The position numbers were made by a program, and so were the translations under genes. Below are positions 36,601-48,430 of a DNA stretch of 64,000 nucleotides, piece after piece. Each line of letters opens with the position of its first letter. Positions within the stretch are counted from its first letter, which is position 1. This DNA comes from Coprinus comatus (Eukaryota; Basidiomycota; Agaricomycetes; Agaricales; Agaricaceae). The DNA lies in assembly GCA_034638255.1 (NCBI GenBank), contig JAWPGT010000005.1, positions 1,116,001 to 1,180,000 of the forward strand. The letters are read 5' to 3'. The notes under the pieces are model-generated. The model did not search any database and was not told the origin of the DNA. It saw only the letters and a list, made by a program, of their open reading frames with translations.

Positions 36601-39212
36601 TCAAAGTCGAGAAAGGTCTCGACCCCAAATTCCGCTGAAGAATATGTACCGTTAATGAAGAATAGGAGAGGATAGAGGTCACGGCCCTTACCGTACGATC
36701 CAATCACTCATCAACAATGCTCTGGTCCTCGCACTGACTTGTTCATTCCAATATATGCTCCTCCAGGCATACATAGCAACTAAACCTCCCATCAAGGAAA
36801 ACTTTCCAAAGTCGAACACAGCGGAATTGCCAATATAGGCTAAACTTCCAAGATGGAGATACTTGAAAGGTTTAGATGCAATCTCGTCTTGGTTCTCAAG
36901 GGGCACTCCAGAAGCTTCGAATGCATTTTGGCGACGCGCAAGTTTATTGAAGACAGAGCCGAGATATTTGCCTTGTTGAGATGCGACTTGTGCTGTCTAT
37001 ATGGCGTGTGTTCTAAGCGGGTGAAGATAAAGAATGCGGTGGATTAACGTACGGCGGGTAGGGCGGTGATTTTGTTACCAAGTTCTTGAAGGAGTTGTAC
37101 AAGTTCGTTTAAGGAAAGATTATCATCCGCGTCAGAATCATACATCTGGAATAATTCTTTGACCTATAATATAGGGTTATTAGATTTGTAATAATGCATG
37201 TAGTGGCTAGAATTGCTCTCACCTGAACTAAGTGGTCTGTCGCCATCGGAATTTTCCGCTTGATTTGTTTCACTGGAGTAGGGGATTAACATTCAAAGAC
37301 ATTCAAATAGTTGACGTATGAAATGCGCTTGCCCATTATTTCCCATTCTCTGAAATCAATTTTGCCATCCTTATTCTTGTCTGCCACATCGACAAGCTCC
37401 ATAAGGTGGTCAACGACAGACGTTTCAATCTATGAGATATTATCAATTTAAGTAGCCAAGAATCATTTGTCCAATAACCTACAGTTGCACAATCACCAAC
37501 AGCATACACACTTCCTTTAGGTGCACCTTTCACTCTAAGCCAAGCATCCGTTTCAATAGCCTTGTGATGGACCTGATTGGGTAATAAATCACAAACACGC
37601 TTAGCGAAAGGATTCATAGCAATTCCAGTTGACCAGAGAACGAAGTTGGTTGGGATTGTGTGTTGTTCTGTTTCTTTCGTTACAGGATTCCGACTTTTGT
37701 AGATGACAGAGTCAGGTGTCACTGCAGCAACACGAGCAGAAGTTATGATATTGACGTTGTCACGTTCAAACTTTTTCTGTGGTGGGAAGACAATCAATAC
37801 TTTGATGCTTCTCTCGAGTAAACATGACATACCTCTGCATATTTTGAAATCGCCTCTGAGTACTGTATCCTATCGTTAGAAAACCTTTCGTGGCCATGGA
37901 TAAACAACATACAGTATTCAAGATATGTTCGCGAGACTGTATCAAGTGGATGGATACTTGTTCTCGACATATTTTCGGGAACTGAAGCATTAGTTAGTAA
38001 AACCGTAGAAGAAACTAGAGAGAATGTTTTACATAGTTGAATATATCCTCCTGACAAAAGTCATAGATTTCCTGTGGCAAAAAAATAAATGAATATGCGG
38101 CTCTTTCTGGTCGGTATACCTTACTGACAGCTGCTGTCTCCACTCCAGTTGGGCCACCTCCGCAAACAACAAAGCTAAGAAGACGCTTGCGTTCTTCGGG
38201 TGAAGTGGTGGGTAGGCAAGCAAGTTCGAAGTTGTCTAATTACAAGTCAGTAGATATATCTAACTCACACTATTTATTCTTACCCAATACCCGGCGACGA
38301 ATACCTTGCGCATCCGCAATTGTTTTGAGTTGGAAACAGTTTTCTAGACCTGGTACACCATAAGTGCTTGAAGTAGAACCAACAGCAATGACCAGTTTAT
38401 CGTAACTGAGATAATGTTGAACATTATATATTTACGTGTTTGTTGGTGATGTTATACTCACGGAATGTAAACCTGTTCCGGTCGACCGTCGGCTGTGATC
38501 TGAACTTCAAGGAGGCGCCCTGCCATGTCAAGATCAACTGCCTTTGCATGAACGAAATGTCCTCTCAGCCGAGCAACAATTTTGCGAATAGGCTCAATCA
38601 ATGAGCGGAATTGTACAGTACCCACGGCGGCGGCTAATTATGGATGAGAATTTGGGTGAGATTTGAAATTGCACAAACATACATGGTAACAACGGCGTAA
38701 AAGTGGTAAAGGTCTCTGAGGACACGACCGTAACATGGAAATCTCCTGGTTTTAACTTTTGAAGGACACCAATTGCCTGTGTTGTGTATTAGCTGGTGCA
38801 TTGATGTATCGATGAGAACCCGACATACACCCCAACCACCACCGACGATAACGAGTCTAGGTTTCTTGGACAGTTTCTTTGCTTCCTCATCCTCTACGTC
38901 GTCTACCTGGTCTGTTACAATGGGAAGGTTCTTGGGACCCCCGCGCTGCGGGTGAAGTGCAAGCGGAGAGACTGGGACGCGGTCTATATGCCTGTCCTGG
39001 TAGGTGAATGCATCGTGCAAAAGGATTGCTGCCCCGACAGAAACTACACCCAGAACAGAGGAAGCACAGAGAATACCAGTATACCGTGCAGCCGTGCGCA
39101 GACGGGTGAAGCGAGGTGGGGGCGGGGCGGGGGACCTGTTGAGAAAAGCCTTGCAGACGCCCTCCGAGCGAAGAAGGCCATGATGGAACCGCACATGCCA
39201 AGTTGATGTCAT
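36601..39212 (-). CDS. Alternative (type II) NADH dehydrogenase with two EF-hands
   Basis: The ATG at 39212 begins an Arg-rich mitochondrial presequence and a hydrophobic segment (YTGILCASSVLGVVSVGAAI). The first Rossmann motif is KPRLVIVGGGWG then AIGVLQKLKPG, and FTPLLPSAAVGTVQFRSLIE is a family signature. The second dinucleotide fold is LLSFVVCGGGPTGVETAAVS, then FVLWSTGIAMNPF and GSVYAVGDCAT. Two EF-hand loops follow, DKNKDGKIDFRE and DSDADDNLSLNE, both with standard calcium-ligand positions. The C-terminal membrane anchor region is KYLHLGSLAYIGNSAVFD, ending GRDLSRL. It oxidises NADH (probably cytosolic, on the outer face of the inner membrane) and reduces ubiquinone without pumping protons. 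The EF-hands suggest calcium control, as in some filamentous fungi and plants. Confidence 0.94.
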
Positions 39213-39328
39213 ATACTTGCTTGTTACGTAATATTGATTATATCAGGGGCATCAATATCCTCTTTAAATATGATTAGATAAGCACGGTCTCCAAGTGCAC
39301 AGACTCTCACGCAGACATCTGAGCTCGC
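39213..39328. promoter_or_regulatory. 116 bp divergent promoter of NDE and YTH genes
   Basis: Two divergent start codons are 116 bp apart, so the leader and core promoter elements of both genes are compressed here. No recognised motif. Confidence 0.4.
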
Positions 39329-41909
39329 ATGTCGAACCAGAACTATCCAATCCCCCCAGTCCCGTCTTCATCCCCTCCATCTGGTGGTGTTCGCAGGTAC
39401 CACACAATCACTGCTCCATCGCGCTCAGCTCGCAATGCTGCCAAAGAGGTCATCAGTGAGGAGTCACCCGACCAGGCGTCACCCTGGAACGACGACGAAC
39501 CCGTCGGCGAGGACTGGGTAGGAGGAATAGGTGTTGTTGGCGAAAAGACATCTTTACATCGCCAAGCGTCCCTGCCGACTCGCTACAATCGAGGCTCGTT
39601 TATCATCGCTCCTGATCTCCTTTAATTCACTGATCCTTTTTCCAGCATTCCATGGCTCCAAGTCAGGCACAGCGACCCCCAAGACCGTAAACTCACTCGC
39701 TGCCATCGCCGGCCATGAAGGCGACGAAGAGCCCTGGAACATTTCTTCCTATGGTGCAGAAGAGGTATGTCACATCTTGTTCGCTTCCCAACACATTCAG
39801 GAACACTCACTTTCCATGAGCCATCGCCACAGGACCAAACAGATGCTCAATCTGCATCCCCTCACTCAAACTCAAACTCACCTGTACCTACTTCAGGTGG
39901 CGCTGCTGTTCGACGACATGTGTCTCTCAATACTCCTGCTGCAGGTCCCCGTAGGATCACGGGTCTAAAGCGCTCTGATACTCTACAAACTCCTCGTCCA
40001 CACCCATCTAACGCCTCCCCTGATCCACCTCAAACTGAGGAAGCCGAATATGTTGACTCTAGGGACCAATACGATGAGTACTACAGTCAGAACTATCCCA
40101 CGAGTCCTGTTGGTCGTCAGTCTCCTTGGACACCGGGCAGCAATGACTGGAGAAATAATCCCGGCCCGGTTCAAAATCAAAATACCAGTATAGACGATGT
40201 ACAAATAGCACTTTCTGCCCTTGACATCGCAAGCAACTCCGTGCAACCTCCTTACTATAATAACTATGGTGGCGTAGGAGCCGGCCAGAGTGTTCACCCA
40301 CCACGATTCAATCCCCCCCACCCTCCTCCCTTGCAGCCGCCTGGCGCTCCTCGATACAACCAAAATAATAACCTCAGACTGACGACCGACGTTGAGGGTC
40401 GGAAGACACCCCTTGGAGCTGGTTTGCCACGCGGCACAGGACCGAACAGTGCAAGTGGCTCCTATTTCCCGGCTAATACTCAGCGCCAAAATGACGAACG
40501 TGGCGCAAACTGGGAACCGAGAGAAAGGAGCTTGAGTAATAAATCTAGCAACACCAACATACAACAAAGCTATCATAATAAGAATGCTAGTTCCTCCAGC
40601 GCAGGTAGTGGCGCCGGAAATGGGAACGGGGGTATCCCAAGTGTTCCACCCATTCCAGCTCAATATCTGCAACAACAGCCAAATCGTATGTTGAATAACA
40701 ATCAGCAGAATTTACTCAGTTCCCAACAACTTGCTAATCCGGTGGATATTCCAACGCTGATCGCCACAAAAGGTTATAATCCGAATAACTTTGACATCAA
40801 ACCTGCATTTGCGCGCTATTTTGTAATCAAATCCTATACTGAAGATGATGTTCATAAGTCTCTTAAGTATGAGATTTGGAGCTCAACAGATCCGGGTAAT
40901 AAACGACTCGATAAAGCCTTTAAAGAAGTCAATAATCGAGGACCAATCTATCTATTCTTTAGCGTGAATGCTAGGTAAGTACTCCACAAACCACATGAAC
41001 GTGCTAGATACTGATGAAGATGAAGTGGGCACTTCTGCGGAATGGCAGAAATGATTACAGCAGTAAGTCACTCTTAACTATTATGAATGGCTCCGGATTA
41101 ATGATGATTCAAGGTCGACTATACAAGGAGTAGCACTGTATGGGCCTCGGACAAATGGAAAGGTATTTTTAAAGTTAGATGGATCTTTGTTCGCGATATA
41201 CCCAACTCCATCCTGCGGCACATAAAGCTCAAGTAAGATGGCATCATACCCTCGATTACCCTCTGCTCAAATGCATTTCAGTAATACGCAAGAACGCAAG
41301 TCTGTGACGAATTCAAGGGATACACAAGAACTGTTGCCAGACGCCGGTCAAGAAATGCTTCGAATTTTCTATACTCATCCGTCACGAACTTCGTTATTAC
41401 AAGACTACGCTTTCTATGAGGTAAATTGTACACCACTTTAGAACGACTGTTGCAAAAACTAACGGGTATCATAGCTTCAAGCTTTGCAAAAGAATGTACA
41501 AAGCTCAGCTCCTGGATCTCCTCCGCAGTCCGCCTCTCAATCCGCCATACATTCCCCACAAATGCAAGCCGCGATCCCAGCCGCAGTGCAACAGAACCCC
41601 TTCGGCATGCCTTATCAAATCCCTGCTATGTCAATGATGATGGGCTATGGCCAAGCAAACCCTGGGCTGGGGTATCCAAGCCCCGGTGTGAGCCAGACTT
41701 TCACTGCAGGCTCCATTGGTGGTTATAGTGCAGGCCAGGGCTACACACAGGGTGGTCAAGGGTACGGGGGAAGCCAAGGATATGGACAAGGAAACACGGG
41801 TTATGGAAGCCAAGCATACGGGAGCCAGGCCAATAGTGCCCAAGCCCAGGCTATGCACCAGAGCGTGATGCGTCATCCAAGTCCCACTAACCAGTCAGGT
41901 TTCTTCTGA
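39329..41909 (+). CDS. YTH-domain m6A reader (YTHDF-like)
   Basis: A long disordered N-terminus (Ser/Pro/Asn/Gln-rich, e.g. [14 protein letters not shown]) precedes a C-terminal YTH domain: [94 protein letters not shown]. The three aromatic-cage tryptophans (EIW, VW, KW) are present, so N6-methyladenosine binding should be intact. The tail is Gly/Gln/Tyr-rich (repeats such as [13 protein letters not shown]), suiting condensate formation. The first intron (39594-39645) is GC-AG: only that donor gives the required phase. Likely a cytoplasmic regulator of m6A-marked mRNA. Confidence 0.92.
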
Positions 41910-42781
41910 TAGATTTGTAAGTCTATGATGCTACCGAACCACAAAATCTATAAAATCTGCTCTAGCAGTCAAAGCTTGGAGCTGCTGTTCTTGTTTCCTA
42001 CCTCTAGTTTCCCAAACGTTTATTCCACCACAATGTCTATATGGCTCTTGAAGCCTGTGCTCACACGGGTCGCGCATTATATTGTACCTTACCATAGCTA
42101 ACCACAAATGCGGGCCATCCTCATATATCCCCCCTACTCAAGCATCTCAATCCTTTTACATTCCCTGCTTTATGCTTTCCATTTTTTTTTCTTTTACACT
42201 CACTTGATGTTGTTGATTAGCGTTGATTTTCCCAATTTCCCACTACAAATACAAATTCTTGCTTGGATTTTTGTCATAACGGACAAGGGACAGTGAATGG
42301 ACAATTGTTCGCTAGGCATCTTGTACTTTGTTAATGCACCTACTTGTTTGTTATGTACATACATACATATATATCGTGAAAGGTTGAAGCTTCAAGGTCT
42401 AAAGTCGAAATCCTCTCGGGAAAGGTCACCAGTTCCACGGAAACACCTGAAATACCTGTTATATATTTATCTGTCTAAATTTCTCCTTTCTCATGCATGA
42501 CACTTTTAGTCCTATTCCAACAACGGTCTTGGCTTGGCCTTGATTGTGATTTCTATCAATGCCAGGTGGTGACCCCTTTGCCGCTCTGTTATTCGTGGAT
42601 GGCAGAGTCATTTCGGTATAATAAAGTGATTAATCGAGTCATACTTTCAATTCATACTCCATGGACTTCTGATGGCTTAGATATATAAATTGTGACTTTG
42701 GCTTCCTCACTCAACCTCTGTCAAGTTTCAACATAAAGGCTCAGATAGCTTAACGACAAAGGTATACACACACACAGGAAG
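41910..42781. other. Intergenic between YTH and ADGF-E
   Basis: 872 bp containing the YTH 3' region and the ADGF-E promoter. A TATATAAA box lies at 42682-42689, about 95 bp before the ATG at 42782. Open frames here start at random and lack domains. Confidence 0.5.
42682..42689 (+). promoter_or_regulatory. TATA box of ADGF-E gene
   Basis: TATATAAA about 95 bp upstream of the start codon at 42782. Confidence 0.45.
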
Positions 42782-45175
42782 ATGAAAGACTTGATACCAA
42801 CCAAGGAGGAATATCTTCATCGAAGGGAGAATTTGATTATTGCTGATAGAGCTCTTCGAAGAGATAATGAACGGTTACAAACGAGGACTGAACTTGAAAA
42901 AGAGGTGGATGAAATTGTAAGAAAAATTAGAGCGGAGGAGGCTGAAACTATTTGGAAGAAGGAGCATGAGGGGATTCCACATCCTTTCCCTGGTATGGAG
43001 TTTCTTACCGGTTAGTTGTTTTTTTTTTTTTTATTTTTATTTTTATTTTCGTACATGTCATAGAGAGATTTAACTTTGTGATTGTAGGGAAAGGTATCAT
43101 TGAGAACACTCAGATTTTTAAAATACTGTCCAAGGTTAGATTTAACTCTGGTTCCTTGAAGTCGTTCATTCCTCTCAATTATGCAAATTGATACCACCTA
43201 TCATACTACCTCGCAGATGCCGAAAGGAGCACTTTTACACATTCATTTAGCAGCCGTGGTTGACATCAAAGTTCTATTAACTCTCGCTTTGAAACAACCG
43301 GCCATGCATATTCGAGTATCCGAACCTTTGACATCAAAGAATATCAATTCGATCGTGCCAGAATTCTTGGCTTTACCCTCCGATTTATGGAACTTTATAG
43401 GTCCAAGTTTGACTTCGGTTAAATATATTCCGAATACTTGGGTGAATGTTAAAAAAGCGAGAGAGATTTTTGGATTGGAAGTTGGAGGAGAGAATGGGTT
43501 TGATGAATGGTTGGTAGATTCCATGACAGTGAAGCCTGCGGAGGCTTATGGAACGCATAATACCGTCGACAAGGTACATTGTTTTCTGACCCCTTCGTTT
43601 GAGGAGGTATTGTGGTTGTTAAATGTATTGCAACAGATCTGGGACAAATTTGAGAGCACATTTACGGTCTCGTGGGTGAGTTAGTAATTTTACATTTTTT
43701 GGATTGTTGTTGGGATAGTAGATCATCATATTGATATTGGATTTGTTTCCTCAAGGGTATTATTCGTTTCATGCCTATTTTAGTTGAGTATATTCGGCTG
43801 TTTATTTGGGACGCTATCAAGGATGGAATTATGTATGTGGAATCGAGATTTGACTTTTTCATTGGGCAGTGAGTACTTGGATATTAGAGCGACTACACCT
43901 TAAGCTAACATATACCATCAATATGAATGTTTCTAGATCTATCTTGGGCGCAGACGGTCATACGAAGATTACTCACCGAGAATTTCTTGCTGCATATGAG
44001 AACATTATACGGAATGTTAAGATTGAACTGAAGAAACAAGGTCGTGAAAATAAATTTATTGGTTCTAGAGTTTGTAATATTTATTTATTCTACTTGGCTT
44101 CACAACTAACTTACCTGGATGTGGATAGATCATCTATACCATCCTGAAGTTTTCGCCACCGGAGGAGATGTATTGGTATCTTGATAACTGCATCGAACTG
44201 AAGAAAGAATTCCCAGACTTAGTGGCAGGTGAATCAACCTTTCAGCTCTACAGGAGTCATAGTCTAAATGAAAATTAGGATTTGACCTCGTTGGTTATGA
44301 AAATAAAGCAAATCCACTCATTGACTATATAGAGCCTTTGCTCTATTTCAGGAAGCGCCAAGCTGCAGAAGGTCTCGATATACCCTTTTTCTTCCACGCC
44401 GGAGAGACTTTGGGTGATGGTGATGCCCCGGACTGCAATGTTTATGATGCTATTCTTCTCGGTACGAAGAGGATAGGCCATGGGTCAGTTTCATGCTTCT
44501 AGTTTTTTTTTTTACCTAAACTTTAATCATGATGCCGTGTATAGTTTCTCTCTTGCAAAGCATCCAAAGATCGTAGAGATGTGTCGTGAACAAAACATTG
44601 CACTGGAGATCTGCCCCATCTCGTAAGTCTAAAGTAATATGCCAGTCATTGTATCATGACTAACACTGGTGCATTTTTATGCGTAGAAACGAAGTCTTGG
44701 TGAGAGTCTATTCTTATTCTCTTCTGTCTGGTTATAGTAGAGTGGAGCGCTGATACGGCGGTTGGCTAGCGTTTGACATCCTCCATGCCCATGCACCCTC
44801 TTCCTATTTTATTGAATAGTGGCATTCCTATTGCTCTCAGTTCAGATGGTCCATCTGTCTTCGGTAATATGGGGGTGACATATGATTTCTTCCAGGTATG
44901 AGAAGCACATTCAACTCGTAGTGTGGTCGTTCTTATATATTTCCCACACAGGTACTTGTGTCCAGTGAAATATCTGGTCTGACCACCCTTGGAGTACTTG
45001 CCAGGGATAGTATTGAGGTGAGTCTCTGGTCATCCTGAGTGGGATAAAATCAAAAGCTCTGGTGTAGTTTTCCACCATGACAGCCGAGGAGAAGATAAAA
45101 GCCTTTGCTCATTGGGAAGATCAATGGTCTTTGTTCTTAGAAGATGTTGCCAAGGAATACCCTATATATAAATAG
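42782..45175 (+). CDS. ADGF-type deaminase homologue with altered substrate site (paralogue E)
   Basis: Starts MKDLIPTKEEYLHRREN at 42782 with no signal peptide. Exons 42782-43010, 43088-43134 and 43217-43573 are followed by others in the same pattern as paralogue D. Conserved blocks are PHPFPGMEFLTG, MPKGALLHIHLAAVV, FFHAGETLGDG, KRIGHG, LEICPIS, RLTSSMPMHPLP. Metal-site His and the first Asp remain, but the Asp after HxHL is Ala (43250-43252) and the second Asp of SDD is Gly (44848-44850, SSDGPSVFG). In mouse ADA those positions contact the ribose and the purine ring. So either the substrate differs or activity is lost. A 13-nt micro-exon (44687-44699) encodes NEVL. Ends KEYPIYK. Confidence 0.83.
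43019..43049. repeat. T-rich low-complexity tract in intron 1 of ADGF-E
   Basis: A run of T's followed by repeated ATTTTT units just after the donor at 43011. Prone to length variation; no coding role. Confidence 0.8.
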
Positions 45176-45505
45176 CGCAATCAGCGATGTCCCTTGTGTT
45201 CTAAGTTGCTCTTGCAGGCTTCATACGAGGAGCTACCATCGGCATGTATGTGTACAGCTTTTGTACATAGTTAATGTAGTATATGTCATCATGACTTTGG
45301 AATCGTCAGAATGTTCTGACTCGTGGTGACATAAAGGCGGGATGATTGGGCGGGAATGGACACTAGTTGCTGGATTAGGAAATGCGCGGGACCGGCAACC
45401 TCATGGTTTCTTGACAGCCATGCATTATATATATAAATACCACGCACACCCCTTCTCTCTTTCCTTCACCATACCCGAATCTTTCCTTCAACTGCGATAT
45501 ACCCC
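45176..45505. promoter_or_regulatory. Promoter region of F-box-like paralogue F
   Basis: 330 bp between ADGF-E and F, both on the plus strand. A long TATA element (alternating TA ending TATAAATA) lies at 45426-45439, roughly 70-80 bp before the ATG at 45506, followed by a CT-rich leader. Confidence 0.55.
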
Positions 45506-48286
45506 ATGAGTTCGATCACAACACGTTCCTCCGCAAGGATTCGTCAGAAACAACTCTCGGCTGCCAAGGATCTTCCTGCAGCTCCACACTCCCGAAAGCG
45601 CCCCTCCACAGATCAATCACCCACCACTAGCGTTAGCAAACCTTCTCTCGCTAAGCGTAGAAAGGTGGCTCGGCGAAATGAAGCTGGGTCCAGCACCAAA
45701 CCAAAGCCAGTAGTGTTGCCTAGATCGGACGGACGAGTGAGAGGACGTCGGGGCCATTTGCAGCTGATGACCGAAATGCCAATTGACATTCTTTATGAGA
45801 TCTTTAACGTACTCGAACCTATCGACCTGTTACACCTTTCTTGGGCAAGTAAGAGTCTTCATGATATTGTCATGAGTAAATCGGCTAGGTTTCTGTGGGA
45901 TAATGTAGGTTTTCCCCCATTCAATTATCATTACGGCTATGCGGAACGCTCAAGAATATCTCCAGGCGTTTAAAGAGGTATATTCATCTGGAAATCCACC
46001 GCCTTCCTGTCCTTCGGATCTTAATCTAGCACAATATACAAGGCTCTTATTCGATAAACGTTGCATGGTCCGTTCTTCACAACTTTGGAGTTTCCATGTG
46101 CTCACTGCCATACACCAATACTCTCAATCTATTTTTAATCCAAACCAATTAGATGTGCTACTCACCACATGGCTCACACGTTGCTTGGATGTACAGGATG
46201 AGAGTATGCGCAACTTGTCTTGAAACGGATCAGTACGTTAATCAAATCCAAAGTTCACTTAATCTCTAGAGCTAATAGAAAGTAGCTTCACTGTCCTTAC
46301 AGGCCCATTATCTTATCGTTTCTGGGCTGTCCTTCCGCTTATGAGAACGTTTGTTCATGGCAGTATGTAGCCCATTTATTAAAGTTTATATTAACTCAAC
46401 CCTAACCCAGAATATCAAACTTACTGCTTAACGAGCGATTACAATGCCGTAAAAGAGAAAATGGACATTCTTGGGCAAGATTCAGATGGGTGGAAAGAAT
46501 TTTCGAAACAGAAAGCAGACTGGATGGGCACCAGACGAAAGGTGAGTTTATCTATTCTGTACGAGGTATCCATATTTAACTACCTCGAACAGGATGAATG
46601 GAGCTATATGCAGTGGCAGCGAAATCAAAAGAAAGGACGGAAGAATGTACTAGAATCGATTAGGATTGAAAGGCGAGATGCGTGAGTGACAGTTGCTACT
46701 ATTACTTAGTTCTTGGTACTTACCCAGAAACGTGTAGAATAATAGCAAGGCTCAAGGAATTAGGTAAGATTATATATTCGAAGCTTTACTTTTAGAATAT
46801 AGTCCTAAATTATTGAATAGGCTGGGAAGAAGAGCTTAGCCATCTTAATGGGAATCAGTTATGGACACTCCCCGGTATGCGAATAGCCAAACCTCTCACA
46901 GACAAAGGTAAGATTGTATCCAAGCTGCCACTGTTTCCTAGACAAGAAACTAATATCTAATCAGCATGGCAAGCTCTTTGTCCCGAAGTTATTGAGCATC
47001 TGGAGCTCGTCAGAGAGCTCAGACTCGAACGGGAGAAGCAAGACCGTATGGATGATCGTTCCAGAGAACTACACAAGAAGATTTGGTCGTGGGCTAAGAA
47101 GCAAAAGGAACCATCGTTGATGCCCAAGTTCTTGGATCTCGCATTCACACAACCTTTCTGGAGCTACATTTCGGAAGACACAGAGACAAAACCTAAATTT
47201 ATAGAAGACGATGAAGAGTTTGAAAGGTGTATGGTAATCTTCACTGAAGAATGGAACGAGTCTAGGAGTCAAGTTCTTCTGTCTTTGCTTCCCAAGCATA
47301 TGATCCCAAAGAGTAGTACAAAAGGAAAAGGGAAGGCCAAAGCGCTATCTGGTTCAGACATCCTCGATCGGGCCATAGTTCTTTTCCAATGTGTGGATTG
47401 TAACGAGGCGATTGCATATCCACGCGTACTCGCTCATAAATGTCAATCTGTCATAAACTACCCAGCCCACCGACGTGATACTGACCCTGAAGAACTAGTC
47501 AATTTTACTCTTCCAATCTTCACTCGACCTTGGTTGAGTGAATGCGATGACTTGTCGTTTGATGAAGAAGCATCGAGTATCGCAGCTTCAATTGTTAAAG
47601 AATGTGGAGAGGATCCGCAAACTGTTACAAACGCATATATGGATGAAAAGAAGTATAGATTGGAATGTGTAAGATGCTTTGACAAGAAACGAGGCAGGTT
47701 ATTGATGAATTGGCGCATGGCCGTAAGGTTTTCATACTAGTTCTTTGAGAAACTTGGTTGGACTGAATGTTCTTTTCTTATAGACTCAACACGAACTTGA
47801 AAAACACAATGAAGAGGACAAAATTATGTTACCATCTAGGTCGCAAAAGGGTAAAGCTAAACAGAAAATTGAGCCAGTGTTGTTAGAGAAATGGCGTATC
47901 GTTACTGCGCCTGGAGATCTGGCAATAGCAGCTGCGGAGGAGCAAGAAGCATCCACAACCAATCATCGAAGAGCAGAAATTGAATGCAAGCATTGTAGAC
48001 TGACGATCTCTCCGGAGCCATGGTCGCTTTGGAATCATTGGAGATAGTGAGCTCGTCTTCTATTCTTTTTATATTACATCCAATGTACTCGCATCTAGTG
48101 CTCACCCTCGCGACGATGTTCATCTGCCTGAAGACTTGGTGGTCGAAACTGACGAGGAACTTCGCCAGCAGTTCCAATTCCCGCTTGATACACCAGTTAA
48201 GACCGCCTTCAGTCCCGTGAGGATTTCCGCAAGAAGTGATAAACCGAATGAAATTGACGACAAGGAAGATGTAGTCATGGATTGAC
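45506..48286 (+). CDS. F-box-like, cysteine-rich protein (distal paralogue F)
   Basis: Same architecture as the 7-14 kb array. It starts MSSITTRSSARIRQKQL with a basic stretch (LAKRRKVARR). The F-box-like part is GHLQLMTEMPIDILYEIFNV, LLHLSWASKSLHDIVM. Then come LLFDKRCM joined to MCYSPHGSHVAWMYRMRVCATC (compare RVCSKC in C), a Lys/Arg-rich helical region, FQCVDCNEAIAYPRVLAHKC, LECVRC. A longer C-terminus ends with CKHCRLTISPEPWSLWNHWR then YAH across an intron (a C2H2-like spacing) and an acidic tail (DDKEDVVMD). About a dozen exons, all joining in frame. Predicted SCF adaptor; Skp1 is encoded at 60.7-61.4 kb. Confidence 0.78.
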
Positions 48287-48430
48287 CGAAGAAAAAATGT
48301 CCCTTTGTTTGCAACAATAAGAATGTTTTGACCCTGTAATATATGTATATTTATCTCACTTGAATATATATCAACTATGTATACAAGAATCCGTCGGCGT
48401 GTTTAAGGATACAACTGCTCTTACTTACAA

